From: Larus michahellis
Taxonomy: Eukaryota > Chordata > Aves > Charadriiformes > Laridae
Direction of reading: 5' to 3'
Length of the DNA: 64,000 nt
NCBI RefSeq assembly: GCF_964199755.1
Contig: NC_133900.1
Location: forward strand, 19,569,701-19,633,700
Position 1 is the first letter of the stretch; each line of letters opens with the position of its first letter. This document shows positions 1 to 13,200 of this stretch, piece after piece. Below the pieces are notes generated by a model, which had not been told where the DNA came from, ran no database searches, and saw only the letters and a list, made by a program, of their open reading frames with translations. The translations under genes and the position numbers were made by a program.

Positions 1-2525
1 TAAATTAGCATTTCTCAGTTTGACTGTGATCTTATTCAAAGTTATCCTAGGCTGAGAGTTGCTTAAGTTTAGAAGACTAAAGTAAGACTAGGATGGGGGG
101 GCGGGAGAAGCCCACGGGGTAAACTATGGAAGTTCTGAAGTTCTGAGCAGCTTTGTTTTGGTAAAAATGAAAAAAAAACAATCTTAGTAAAAATACTTGT
201 CTGATTTTGTAGTAAAGCAGGTAAATACGGTTTCTTTTTTGTCCATCTCTCTTTTCAGGCTTCCATCATGAAGTCCCTGAAAATGTGATCCTTTATTGGA
301 AATAATCTTCCCTAACCAAATATGACGTTGCAGCGTCCGCTGGAAAAGGGGTATTGTAAATGTGAGAAAGTTCAGTGCTTGAATAACCATGCAAAACTGT
401 AGAGACAGATTCAGAACAATGAACTGGCTCCGTGGATCATTACTAATTATCACTTGTTTCACAGCTAAGTGCATTAAGTCATAGATTTGGGGAAGATAAA
501 GGTTTTTGCATCTAGTTTAAGATAAAAACGACACATTCAAGAAACAGAACACACCGAGAATGTGGCCATCATTAAATTGGCTATGATTTAGGTAAGGTTG
601 GAGGATTATCTATGTGAAAACAAATCTCAAAATGTATATGGTACCTACTCATTCACATAGGTATTCATCTCTGTATTTTATTTTTAGTTTTCGTTATCCT
701 TTGAATTGTGTGTACAGCTGACAGGATGGAAGCTTTTACCTGAACCACTGGAACCTTCCCATCTGCCCCTCATGGGGTAAAAAGCTTTTGTCAAGGTCAA
801 ACAGCCCGTTAAATTCTGCAGACGTCCTGAAGCTGGAGCCTGTGGGTGACTCCATTACCCACACTTGCCCCACAGCAGGATAATCGGGACCTCATTAATG
901 CTCCTTAGGAGAACGACTTTCAGACTGGAACCACTCCAAAGACCAGGATACCTAATTAATAACAGTCAGCAATAGCTGTCTTGTATGAATGCTCTGAGTT
1001 ACGTTCTGAGATTGAAGTAAAGCATCCAACTATTCCTTTTTTCCAGCCTAAACCCACAGAAACATTTGTCGAACAGATCACATAAGCATAATAAATTTTG
1101 GCCCTAAATGAAAATGTGATACACTTAAAACCCCTTCTAATGACTTGCATGTAAAGGTGGTTGATTGTATAATTTTAGATTTATGTTATTATCCAATTCA
1201 CATTAAAAATCCATAGTAATAACACAATTTAGTAATGCTTTAACTAACTTTGAAGCTTTTATATAAACAGAATGAGAACAAATAACAGGTAGTCATTTCC
1301 CCGCGACATCCTTGTTTTACTGAAATAAATTAGCTCAGTAAGGAAGTGTAGACGATCATCAATTTTCGGATGTGGCGACGCCTACACCTTCCACCCTGTG
1401 AAGGGAGGGCTTATGAGCAGTTTCGCTTTCTACCAGCAGTCAGAGCTAACCATGTACACGGGGAATTAATTTGCCGGTTGGATGTGGGATGTCGGACACG
1501 GCACCGGATGGATTCCCACGTCAGTGGGCTCTGCGGCAGGTATGCGTGGAAAAGCCGACCTACAGGGCTGTCCCATGTCCCTCCCATAGGAAGCACAGGG
1601 TTGGGTTTTTTTGGCTGTTTATTTGTTTCTCCTATGCCACTAAGGAAACAAAGTTGCTCTCGTTTGAATTTTTCTTTCTGTAGTCATTTCCCACTCAGCA
1701 AACAGAATTGCGATGACATTTTCATGCAGTGTTACGCTATAAAAGATTTGCCTTTCTCAGCCTGTTCATGAGCCTGTCTTTTCCCACTCTCCGTGACGCG
1801 TAGCGTAAAAAAAAGTCGTTAAAATTCAAACAAAAAGCATTTTACATTTGCACTACAAATCTGTAATAACTTTCAGGTACTATACACCAGAGCCAGCATT
1901 TGAAATGTAAATTTCAAGTAATTTGGATGATTTTTATAAAAAAAAATCCAGTTATTTATTCTGTGTTGTCCTTTACATCGTATTTTAAAACAATGTTCTT
2001 CTAATTCTTTAGCACCTAATCTAAGTCATCTTACATGTTGATAGTTAATATAGTAATTGTTTATATAAATACATTTTCCAATCACTAAAGCATATGGATT
2101 TCCATCTGATTCACATACTCACACAGAGAACTATTTATTAGTCATCCTCTATATTTAAGTCACAGCCAGAATAATGAAATGCAGAGAACAATGTTGTTAA
2201 TGTATATTAGGCCTCAGGAAAGCTGAACCTGAATATGTTAATCACAGTCTCTAATCAAAATATGAAAGTTTTGTGTCATAGTCTTGCAACTACATTTTCT
2301 TGTTCCTAGCACAGAATCAATACAACAAAGACACAGAAAAAAATGATATAGGTATGTGTCCGTATAAGCGTGTAAGATATGTCCATATATGCATGTAAGA
2401 AAGTGTTTTTCTCATAATTTCTTCATCATTTTTACCATTATTTTTTGTGTGATCTGATGACACAAAACATAGGTCTTGATTACCAATTTTGAAAAGGGAG
2501 GCCACCTTGCATTCATAAAGAAACT
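1..2525. other. AT-rich unique sequence, no gene recognised
   Basis: No frame shows a recognisable domain. The longest stop-free stretch (about 1370-1771 on the + strand, 133 codons) is rich in Cys, Arg and Ser and lacks domain-like features, so I treat it as chance. No repeat family is recognised. The block could be intronic or intergenic; the sequence does not say which. Confidence 0.6.
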
Positions 2526-2628
2526 TAGAATCATAGAATCATAGAATGTGTTGGTTTGGAAGGGACCTTTAAAGGTCATCTAGTCCAACCCCCCTGCCGT
2601 AAGCAGGGACATCTTCAACTAGATCAGA
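2526..2628 (-). mobile_element. CR1 LINE fragment, 3' end only
   Basis: The left edge carries the reverse complement of the CR1 terminal repeat (tagaatcatagaatcatag). It is followed by the conserved CR1 3' region: tggtttggaagggacct, then catctagtccaacccccctg. CR1 elements are usually 5'-truncated, and this copy keeps only about 100 nt, losing similarity after ctagatcag near 2628. Orientation is minus because the 3' terminal repeat lies on the left. It is a dead fragment with no coding capacity. Confidence 0.95.
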
Positions 2629-4742
2629 ACTTGATGGCACTCGTATCTTATTTTCGCAGAGTGAAAAGGAAGGTGAATGCAATGCTTGCTAAGTCAAGAC
2701 TGGCAACATCAACATGTTAGCATTTGTAAAAACCTGTTGAATTTGCATGAGAAAACACTGTAGAATAAAAATGTGATGAGCATTGTGCACTTTTCTCCTT
2801 CCAGTTCCCAAGGAGGTATTGTCTTCCTTCAGTTAACTGCTCCATCTGGGTCTTGAGTCACCCCAGAGACCAACATTGGTTTGAGAGGATGATAAGTCTG
2901 AAGCGGGTGAACAAATTACTAGGATGCCACTGGAAAAAGAATAAATTTATTGTTAAAGGTTTGGATGATGCTGAAGTCCTGAAGAAGTCTGAAATATCAG
3001 TCCTTTGGTAATTCACTTTGCTCTCTTGCAGCTGCAACTCAGTCTGCTTAAAGATGACTATTAATGATAACTCTTTCCTATGTTTAGCTGTTCATATTGT
3101 AGGCTGTTTGGGACAAAGCTTTCTGCACACGTTCATGTACAGTCTTGGATATTGATTAGAGTAACAGCCTGGAGGGACAATTATTATGTAAATAATAAAC
3201 AATATTCAATATTCAAAATATTGCCACAACCCCTTTATATGGAAAGCACTCATTTCATGATGATTGGCAGCATGGTGGTAGCATAAAATAAATTACGAGG
3301 AGTGGTTTAACAAGAAAAATCAAAGTTAATAACATACATAATAACTGAGAACATAATTTAGGAGAGTTGATGTGTTTCAGAGGGTCACACACAGCTGAAT
3401 TTTATTTATTTATGCAAGAGTTATTGCTACATACAATGCTAATTAATAATCACTTGAAGTAATAGGATTAAAACTTGACAAAAATCAGACCAAGTGAGTT
3501 TTAAGCCATATTAGCGTTGGCATTTCCCCCTCAGATTTCTAACTAATGAGGCAGAAGGGTACCATGGATTTGTAATTGTTTGTATGCATATGTAATTATA
3601 GCCGCGCTCTTGGAAAGAATAAGGAGATAGCATACAGCAGGTCATTCCAAAAAAGGGGAAACGACGGAAAAATAAAGTGGGGGAGTGGATATTAGCAGTG
3701 CCTGTTGACCTTGTTATTAAGTGTTATTGCGGACTTATTACTGAGAGTGAGAGAAACTATCATTAAACCATGATCCATGAAATCTCTTAGGTGTATGTGT
3801 AACTTTAATGAGACATACCTTGAACACTTTAGGCATATGTGTCCAATTTAAACATCTGTTTAGCTCAATCCAATTGTCTGCAATCTGTTTCACCAAAATT
3901 TGAAATTACAGTGGGAAGAAAGTAAGATACAACAAAACATGCATTTTTTTTAAAAATGAAGTAAAAGATCAAGGCAATGTATATATTTGAAGGACCAGTG
4001 TTTGAGGAGATTAAAAGAAAAGTGAACGTTAATTGTTTACCAGTGTTAACTAATTTTCAAGTTGCTGAAAGTGAAAGTAAGGATGGAGGGGGAAAAAAAT
4101 GAGAGAGGACTTAATTAAAACTGTGCTTGAAATAGATTAGCAAATCTAGAAAGAAGAAAAAGAGGAAGAGAACACAGTTTTCCAGCTACATCCATCTACA
4201 TATTATTGTATAGGAAACCTTTGCTTTCAAGTAGTCTGTGTTTTACTTCTTTGTGAAAGATTTCAAGCTTTTTTTCCTGTAACACCAACCTCTCATAGAA
4301 TCTATAGAAACAAAACTGAAAAATAGTCAAGCCGATGGAGCTAGAACTGATGAATGTATTTCTGGTAATTCTGTATTTTTGTCTGGTTTTGTTGTGAACC
4401 TGACTGAAGCTGTCAGACTCCGTGTTCTTTGCTACAAGGTGATAGCTGGCGCTGTGTTGTGACGATGAGGTGACGAAGCAGCACCACAAAAATGAGTCTG
4501 GAATGAGAAACCAGCCAGTGGTGGTTTTGAGAGAAAAATCAGAAAACATCTGTATCCCCCAAATTACATCTGTAAGGTTTTTTTGGGGGCTTCCTGTTTG
4601 CTTGCTTTTATGTTTGTGGGTTTTTTTGTTTTGTTTTGTTTTTTTAAAATGAACTGGATTTGGGAAAGGTTTTAGTTTGAGTATTTGGGTGTGGGGAGAG
4701 GGTTAGTTTTGCTTGGTGAAGCAGCAAAGTATTTCAGGTTCC

Positions 4743-4748
<6 letters not shown>
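2629..4748. other. AT-rich unique sequence, no gene recognised
   Basis: No repeat family or conserved domain is visible. A 117-codon minus-strand frame at 4196-4549 has no recognisable motif and is not supported as a gene. Confidence 0.55.
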
Positions 4749-4790
<42 letters not shown>

Positions 4791-4799
4791 TGAATCAGA
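4749..4799. repeat. Poly(T) tract, 51 nt
   Basis: This is an uninterrupted run of about 51 T, preceded by a pyrimidine-rich lead-in (cctttctc). Read on the minus strand it would be a poly(A) tail. The sequence to its right has no AATAAA within about 30 nt in that orientation and no clear flanking duplication, so a retrocopy tail is not supported. A homopolymer this long may also be mis-sized in assembly. Confidence 0.9.
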
Positions 4800-5167
4800 G
4801 ATATATTTGCTACCAAAATCTAGCATTTTTACATGAAGCCTCTTGTCAGGCACAGCTTCTTCTAATTCACCAAGAAGGCCTTACCAAGAATTTTTAACAG
4901 AGTTCTGCTTTCTCTGGTCTAATGTCCCTCTTTCAACATCAAGATTCCCATTTTCAATTTGGTTGGAATTTTCAACTGCGTATTTATTGTTTCTTTAGAG
5001 TCCCTTAGAGCTTTTGCAACATACGTTTTCAACATAGAAATTAAAAACAGAACTTTGGTTTAGGAGAGAAGGAAATTGTTTAGACAAAGAATAAATAAAG
5101 GAAAACTAATTCAGGCATGAGGTTTTTAATAGGAGACCATGCAAATGAGGGTAAAGTTAAGAAGGAC

Positions 5168-5208
5168 AAATGTAAACGTTGTCCGACAAATCTGAAACGT
5201 TTACATTT
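5168..5208. repeat. Perfect 13-bp inverted repeat with 15-nt spacer
   Basis: The left arm aaatgtaaacgtt (5168-5180) and the right arm aacgtttacattt (5196-5208) are exact reverse complements separated by 15 nt. Pairing stops at the arm ends. The function is unknown. It could be a hairpin, a chance palindrome, or a dyad binding site: the arms hold a forkhead-like core (gtaaac / gtttac). Confidence 0.8.
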
Positions 5209-6165
5209 AGGTCAAAATTGCAGTGAACATACTTTTAAACAGTTACACTGTAATTAGAAGAGGGGAAAAAAAAGAACACGCACAATTGGATACTATTGGA
5301 GAAAAAAAAAATTTAAAATCTTTTCCTCACCAGACAAAATTTTGGCCAAACTCCTGCAATTACCTTTGTGATGTGTCTGATTTTGATTGCTGCCTTTTAC
5401 AGAAGGAACTGAGTTAGACAGATGCAGCTGACGTGTAGGACAGAGAGTTACTGTGAAAAAAAGTGCGCAGAGCAAATGCAGGAGAGAAATCTTGGAATTG
5501 GAAAACTTCCGTCTGATTATTCTAGATGGAGAAATGACTAAAGACAATTTCCAGCAAATTTATATGATGTGGTTGGTGAGGAATATGCGCAAAACAAGAT
5601 AGAAATTACATGTGCTTAGCCAATGAATATCAAAATCACTATTCAAACAGCGATTGCTATGAAAGCTATGATCATATTTGGAGAGTGAAGCATTAGGACA
5701 ACTTGAACATGCCTTTCTGTAACTACCCATAGAAATCGGCTTTTCACTGGCATTTATTTTGACATTTTATCCTGAATATTTTATTAAAAAAGCATTTATC
5801 TTCTTTAGAGCAAAATAAAAATGCATCACAAGATCCTGTGGGGATTTTGTCACCATTTTCCTCCTAATTTTTGTGACATGTTATCTTTCCAATATAACAT
5901 TATTTTTAAAGGTGTGATTTAGCATATAGCTTTTATGAAACCGAAAGTTCCTGAATCTCCCTGTGGACTCAGAGGCACATAGGGCAAACTAGCGGGGCCC
6001 TGTGTAATGTTACGAAGTAGAATTTCTGTAAAGATGTTGTCATAGTTATAAACAAATGGTGATGGCTTTTATTTATATTCTATGTGTATACACATAATAG
6101 TACTTCTGGTATATGAATTTGAGAACTTGAAAAGCTAGATACACGTCAGTCTTCCTTTTTAATAT

Positions 6166-6230
6166 TTAATTTTATATTTTTAATTTTATATTTCATATGA
6201 AGTATATTTTATATGTTTAATTTTATATTT
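6166..6230. repeat. AT-rich tandem array, three 14-nt units
   Basis: The 14-mer ttaattttatattt occurs exactly at 6166-6179, 6180-6193 and 6217-6230. The first two copies are directly adjacent. The third is separated by 23 nt of related AT-rich sequence. This is a minor low-complexity array. Confidence 0.8.
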
Positions 6231-7941
6231 TAGGTTTAGTATTTACGAGTTGTCCCTCTGTTAGATAAGGAAGACACTTTTCTGTTTTTTCCTAGTTGAG
6301 AAGGCAGCGCTAATCTACCTTCTCTAAAATATTAGAGAGAAGTATGGCTCGTTAAGTCTTAATTTATGTGAACATTTTGCATAGCTTTAGGAGATACCAC
6401 TAGGATTCATCAAAAGAAACTAGCAGAGAACGTGTTCAATACCAGGACCTAATTCTTCACGTAATGAGCAATTAAGCTGTAGAAGTTTTTGCTCAGAATG
6501 CTGCGAGTGTTAAGAGCCAACGTGGGTTTGAAACCAACCTGCCAATTTCATGAAGGGAAAAACCCAGTTGAGGGTCATTAAAAACAATAGAAAGACTTTC
6601 AAGTGTCTCAGGGAAGTCCCCTGAACTGCAGCTTTTCAGGGGATAGGAGAATATTTGGTGGCCGTGCTGCCCTTGTCTTGTCCTCCTATTGTTCCCTAGG
6701 CAGCCATGAGTAACAACTGTCAACGACAAGATACCAGCTAGATTAACTTTTGATCAGATGAAGTGCTTTTCCTCTTGCTTTCTTAGAAATAGTAAATTCT
6801 TAACTCATAATAGAACTAAAATAGTTCTGCTAAAATTGACAAAAAATAACGTTCTGGGGTTGTAAATAAGCTAAAAGTTGCATTCGTGCTTGAGGGGAAA
6901 GAAATAATTTCTGATTAATATGTAAATATCCAGAAGTTGAACAGTATTCTCTAGAATCACTTCTAGAATAACTTTAGCTTACTAGGTTATTTTATTTTCT
7001 AGATTAACAAGTATGTAGCACTTAAAATTCAGTCTGCGTTCTGCATTGCTCAGTTAGATAGATAATGTAACTCAATGGTGTCTTTTTTCAGTTTCCCTCC
7101 TGGATGGATGCCCCCAAGAACATCAGTAGCAAATAGACATGGGAATTTAAAATTCCATTTCTCAGAAACGGAACTTTTGAAATTCACTTGCTATGAAAAA
7201 TAATGTTAATGAATATTTTTGATAATGCAAAAGAGCCTATTTAAGAATGAGTCTTTTCCATTCAGCAATTAATGCAGCAATTAATGAAAGTAGAAAGTTC
7301 CTACAAGGATACTGGAAGCCATTAAACACTTATTCTACTAAATTAATCTGACCTGTTAAATTGAAGAATCTGTTAGAAATCCATTTTAATCCAGTGCTAA
7401 CACTGTGGGAATACTTCTGATGACTATTTGATAATATGCCATGGGGTTATCATTAGTTTGTAAGTCTTGCAAAGTGTAAGATACATTTTCTTTCATTTTT
7501 GTAAGGAGAAAACTCACAGGAAAAGTCCTTACTTAAAGATGGCATGATTTTTGTTATTCAAGGTAAAGGCATGCTTTGGTCCGCTGTTCTGGAGAGGATG
7601 TGACTTATGAGCCCCCCAGATTCTTTTTCTGCTCCTGTGAATATGAAGTCTATAGATGGTTATTGCTAAATTTGAATCCAGCCATAGCTGTTCAACGTCA
7701 TTAAGAGAATTGGGAGAATGAAACAGCTGGAGGAATTAATACATAGTCAGAGTCTGAAAGCTTGCTTTTAACTTTAATATAGGCACGAGGTTAAATCCAT
7801 GTCTCATTGGGGTAGCTCTACCACAGGGTCCCAAAGCCCTCTAGATTTCTCAGAGATGTGTGGTTTATTTATTTATATAATTTGATAGAAATATCTCTGG
7901 TTTTCTCTACTCTAGTGCTCAGCGTGTCTTCCACTTCTCCC

Positions 7942-8020
7942 AAAGGGAATTTTTTTTTTTTTTTTTTTTAACTCTGTGAACCACACATCCACACAGAAGT
8001 ATGTAGTCCACATACTTCTG
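7942..8020. repeat. Poly(T) tract plus 11-bp hairpin beside dispersed repeat copy 1
   Basis: A run of about 20 T near 7950-7970 is followed by a perfect inverted repeat: cagaagtatgt (7994-8004), spacer agtcc, acatacttctg (8010-8020). The hairpin ends six bases before the dispersed repeat begins at 8026. On the minus strand the order is repeat, hairpin, A tract, which resembles the 3' end of a retrotransposed sequence. That interpretation is inference. Confidence 0.6.
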
Positions 8021-8025
8021 GGCAG

Positions 8026-8253
8026 ATAAGCCCAAGCAAATCCAAGAATGAGGAGGCAGGAACTCGCCACAGCAGATGTACCCATCTGGAGATGCCCTTG
8101 GGATGGTGACAGTTTGCTGCAACGCCCCCAACACACACCCTGGAGAAAGGCTGACGCTGTCGACCTTGGGGCCAGGAGGGCACCTGGGGGTGAGTGTGAC
8201 ACCAGGCAAAAGATGTTTTGTGTGTTATGAGCAGATTTTCTCATATAATGATT
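8026..8253. repeat. Unnamed dispersed repeat, copy 1
   Basis: This segment matches 22127-22350 in the same orientation, from ataagcccaagcaaa to tataatgatt, with roughly three-quarters of positions agreeing by eye. Shared blocks include gaggaggcaggaac, cagtttgctgcaac, cttggggccaggagggca and tgacaccaggcaaaag. It is GC-richer than its surroundings. I do not recognise the family. It may be part of an old LTR or another retroelement. Apparent minus-strand frames of up to 110 codons differ between the copies and are not credible genes. Confidence 0.8.
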
Positions 8254-10163
8254 TCATTTAGGCTATTAATGAGGCTTTTATTTCCAATTGGGACTATTAG
8301 CTGCTTTAAATACAAATTGGACAAGCAATGAATTCTTGTCTCTATACGTTTGGTGGATCCTCTTTTGCATGAGAAGATATTCAATGTTAGAAGTCCAGCA
8401 CCAGGTACCCAATATTGATCCTCTTTCACTGCGAAAACAGTAAAATTATGTCCAAAGTCATACAGAGATTTTGTACTAAATCTAGAATTAGAGATTGCTA
8501 CTTGTTACTTCACTCTACTTCATTTCTTTATGTGTTATATTTAAATATAAAGTCATACACTGTGGGATGAAGCACAAATAATACTTTTAAATAATAAAAG
8601 GAAACGTATTTTCCCTGGTCCCTTTGGGTTTTTTTTTAGAAAAAGATTAAAGCAATCAATATTTTTACTAGAAGGGTAGAATTATAGAAGTTATAAAGCA
8701 GAAATCAAATTTTAGGATGGTTCTTCTTCATCACAGCATTCAATGCTATTAAGCATAAAGATATATTAGGGGCCTGAATGGGAAAACAAGATTAATAATT
8801 ACAAAGGTTCAAAATACCCCTGCACGTTTGGAAAAAACATATTTTAGGAACTTTCCATTCCACATTGATATGACTGATACCAAGCAAAGCACTAAATATG
8901 AGTTTAACAGTATAGAGAATTTCTCTTCACAGTGCATACTTGAAACACTGTTTTTCTTGTTTAATACAAACAGACCAGCACGTACCAAGATGTTTCCACA
9001 CGCAGAGGAGAAGAGGAAGCGAACAGAAATTGCATCCAAATTCACAGCATGAAAACCCACTCACGCTCTGGAGACGCACGGAAGGCGAGTCTAGTTCTGT
9101 CACTCAAATCACAGGGCTGAAAACCAGGGCCGTCCCCCACACCGACCTTCACTGGGATATCGATGTTCGTAGCAGATGGCTGCTATCAGCATGTGCTGTA
9201 CAGTTCTGACACTTCACAATAAGCGCAGGTGCCAAATGCCAACCCTCTGTGCTAGTTCTGGGCAGATTTGGCCTCTGGGAATGATCCTGATTTTCTCCAG
9301 TCAGAAGAGTCAGCACCAGTAGTTTCAGCCGAGTTATCACCAGAGACTTGGTGTGAAACCAACCTTCTTTGTTCATTAGGGGAATTTCAGCTGAGCATTA
9401 AAATGTCATCAGTCTGAAAAAGGGAATTGAGCTCTTTACTCTTTCCAACTTCAGAGCTGTTAAGCATGATTGTCCAAAAGGTTTAGTTGCGTTTTACTGT
9501 TTTCCACAAATGTTCTAGTGGAATTGGTGATAATTTGTCAGATTAATTCAATATTTTAACTTTGCAGCACGTTTAGTATGATCAAAAGCTGCTTCTTCAA
9601 CCCATGTTGACCAATTTTTCTCACAACGTGCAAGATAATCATGTCAGAATTAAGAATGAAATTATCATCAGTGGTGCTCTCAGTAACAGTAACAAATGGT
9701 TTCCTTTACAAGAAGGAAATACAGCTTTTCAGTTTTGTACTTTTCTATTTTGCCATAGTAGTCTTTTTTCCCATTGATTTAAATTTTTGATTCTTATATT
9801 GAAAAACTTGTAAATGGTAAGCATTTTGGTTACACAAATTACTCCCTGTAGAACTTCTGAAGGACAAAAACTTAGTGATAGTTCTAAATTCCTTTTGAAA
9901 TATGGTAAGATACAAAATTAACTGTAATTTAAGTATGTTTAATCACACATGTAATTACTATCAGGAAAGGTAAAAGTCAGTAACTTTGATAGATGTCTTG
10001 ATAACAGTTTTCATTAAAATATTATGAAAAATCCTGTTTTTCTCTTTGAAATAGAAGCTTTCAAACAGTTATGTTTCCCAGTGCTTTCTTCATCCCAAAT
10101 TGTATTTAAAATACATTCGAATATTTTAGCCAACTCTAGTCCCACTCCAATGGCGTGCAGTAC

Positions 10164-10217
10164 TTGCATGCATAAATGTTTGCAGAATTAGGACCTTATT
10201 ATGAATTATGCATGCAA
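10164..10217. repeat. 11-bp inverted repeat with octamer-like sites
   Basis: The arms ttgcatgcata (10164-10174) and tatgcatgcaa (10207-10217) are exact reverse complements around a 32-nt spacer. The right arm runs into atgcaaaat, one base away from the POU/octamer motif ATGCAAAT. A regulatory role is only a possibility. Confidence 0.65.
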
Positions 10218-13200
10218 AATATATTTGTTTTCTATTTTTCTTTTTTCTTTTTCCCCTGAGAAATATATGTATCTATAGTTTACACGTAAAAAGAAAAGGA
10301 ATAGTAACACTTTGACACAGTCCCTGAAATAAATGACTTGTTCACACTATTTGAAGTATAGAACAGGGTCGTTCCATGGGTTCCTGCCATTTCTTCTGCT
10401 TCCCAGGAATATCTGTTTAAAAGGCAATGAAGTCTGAACCCCCTGATTGTGTCTTCTGGCATATGTAAATGGATAGATTTAGCAATTCTAAAGCAACTTA
10501 AAAGAAAATTTCTCCAAATAGATTTCCATAGTGTTACTCAGTCCTTAAATCATGTTTGAAGAACCATCTGGGACAAAATTTCCATGGAAGATACATAAAG
10601 ACTGCAGTATGGCAACTGACCTATTAGTAATTAATACTTCTTGTTCATGTGAATTAACTAAAATCAGTGTTTACCGAGAAAAAGCGTGACCTGCCCTTCT
10701 TGTAACTAGCTCCTTTTTCTCCACTATGCGTGCTGTACTGCCACTTAACCTTGCCTCTTACGACATTCCTGTACATGTGCCACCAGGAGCAGTGTTTGCA
10801 GCTCTGCTGATGTGCATGAAGTATTTTGTAAGACTCTGGTCCTTTCTTTTACGGTCTGTAACACTGTGGGCAAAATCAAGCAGTCTTTGACCAGTTTTGT
10901 CATGGTCATAATAAGAACAGTAGTTCTCCAAGATCTCAGAATGAAAACCAAGTTTCAAGTTTTTGTGGTGGCTGGATTAACAGTATTTCTTCATTTTAGA
11001 AAAGTAGAATATAAAGGGTATGTAGCTGGCTAACAATTCAGCTGTATCTCACACCGGATTTTTTCTAAACCCCACTACATTTACCCTGTATTTTGTCCTT
11101 TGCATTTCAGGAAAATTCAGAAGCTTGCCTGCTGGTGAAAGTATAGTGCTACTCACTTCAAAAGTATAATTCTCAAATAAATCTCTCATCCAGGGAGTAC
11201 CGAGGTGTCTCTTGGATTCAGTATTATAGCACAGCAGTGTCCTGTGGATAGGCATCAGGGAGGCAGCGCTGCAAGTGGACCCAAACCTGGCCACCACTGG
11301 GGGATGCACCACACATCGCTGTCACCTTGGGTACGTGCTCCAGACAAAGCCCTAGCTGTCCTGTCTTCTCTCCAGTGCAGCCAGTTTCTGGTGAGTAAGT
11401 TGACGTGCATAGAGCTGGCCTCTTCTATAAAACAGTCTGAGGTGTCATATCTTATGCGATATTTATCTCTGGCCCAAAAGGACAAAACATTTCGGGTTCT
11501 GGCCTCCTGAAAGACAGGAAAGGAAAGGAAAACATTGTCTCTCTTTGTGGATGGGTTAACAAGAACTAAGGTATTTATAATTAATTTTCTATTTCACCCA
11601 TACTAAATATAACAGTCACTTTGGGTTTCTGGCCAATGCATTCAGAAGTCTCTTGGCCATCACAGTCTAATGAAACTTGCTGTCAGACTTCACGATTTGC
11701 CAAATCTGGGCAAAAGCAAACCTACCATTGACAGAGGTAAGCTGGAGTTCTCTTCTCCTTTTAATTTGGCTGAACTTTTTTTGGTCTGCTGATGAGGTTT
11801 ATAGTATTTATGGAAAAGATAGAAAATAATCAACCACTCCACAGATGATTAACAGTGATAATTTAATTAAAAAAAAAATTCACCTTGCCTCCCCTTTCAC
11901 TTCTAGTACTTTCCCATTAGTATTTTAGGAAACTTCAATTTATGTCTATAAAGCATGGGAGAATTCTTGCAGATGTCAGCATAATTCATTTTTATAGTTT
12001 GCCGTGCTCTTGTGGTCGTTGTGTTGACTCTCTCCATCATAAGTAGATACTTGATTCTTGCCTTCATTCCCATCACATGTCACTACTCTTTCTTCTTCCT
12101 TCTGCACTAATGCACATCCCTAGTTTCCTCGGTCATTCCTCATTCTAGGTAGTAGCTTGCCAGGACTTCATCAGGGCTGGAGTTATAGTGTATGGTTCCT
12201 TAAAGAGTCTAAAGCTGAATACCTGGATTTTACCCTGGCTATTCTAGCAGTTAAAATTAATCTTTTGAGCATCTGCAGTTCTTCTGTCTGCGAATTAATT
12301 AGAAATTCATTTTGCACACAGTTTCACATCTTTTAAATTTTTTTTATCTGGCTTTAAAATATTTCAGTTTTCTTTCTTTCTGTTTCCAAATGTCTTTTTG
12401 AGCTGAAAATATTCTTGTCCAGAAATCCGGTCCAAGAGGAGAAGGGCCAATTGCACCAACAGGTAAATCGATGCAATATTTTCTTTCTAAGGAATGTTCT
12501 CTGGATTCTGAAATGGGTGCGCTATTGAATCCCTCCCACCTACTCTACCATCTGTACCACCCATTGGCGTGGATCACAGAGACCACAAGTTAGGGTTTTG
12601 AGGAGAATAATAGGAAGTAGCAGACAAAAGGAATTTGATTTCTGTTCTCATGTGAAGGAGGAAAATCTCTACTTGAGGGAAGTTGTCCGTAAATGGATAC
12701 AGACAATATAATCTGGGTTGGCATGGCTTCACCTCTTATTAAATTATATGATATTTAACTGTATATTGGAACGGGTCGTACTTCTGTATTAAAACAATAA
12801 GTGTGTCTACAATAGATGAAATGTCTTAGAAGAAGAGTTAAGAATAATAGTGGGGTTTTTTCCAAACAACAAAATGGGGATGTCCAGTGGGATATGTTCT
12901 TCTCGAGCATGTTAAGAGTCTCTGCCAGATGCTTTATTCCTTTAACATTTGCAAAGTTTTTGTTTCTGTTCTCATGAGTCCTGCTGTTTTGTTTGAGGCT
13001 GGAAAGGGTAAATGTTGGTGCAAACTCATTTGCATCAAAAATACCGAACTGATCACAAAGTAATCTAATAACAAATACCCAAGACTCCAGAACACATATT
13101 TAGGCATATTCTGTTTTAATGCACATCAAATGACAACCCAAACCATATTCTTGTGTCTAAGGCCATATCCTAGTAGTTAAGGGGTTACATAATTTTGTTA

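Larger units (their letters stand above)
4800..7941. other. AT-rich unique sequence, no gene recognised
   Basis: The block contains a perfect inverted repeat (5168-5208), a short AT-rich tandem array (6166-6230) and a 12-nt unit present twice in tandem near 7264-7287 (agcaattaatgc, then agcaattaatga). Nothing protein-like or RNA-like is recognised. Confidence 0.55.

Noticed and set aside
1370..1771. 133-codon + strand frame
   Set aside because: No domain, unusual Cys/Arg/Ser composition, no splice or promoter context; consistent with chance.
4196..4549. 117-codon minus-strand frame
   Set aside because: No family resemblance, and no clear splice pair or start context.
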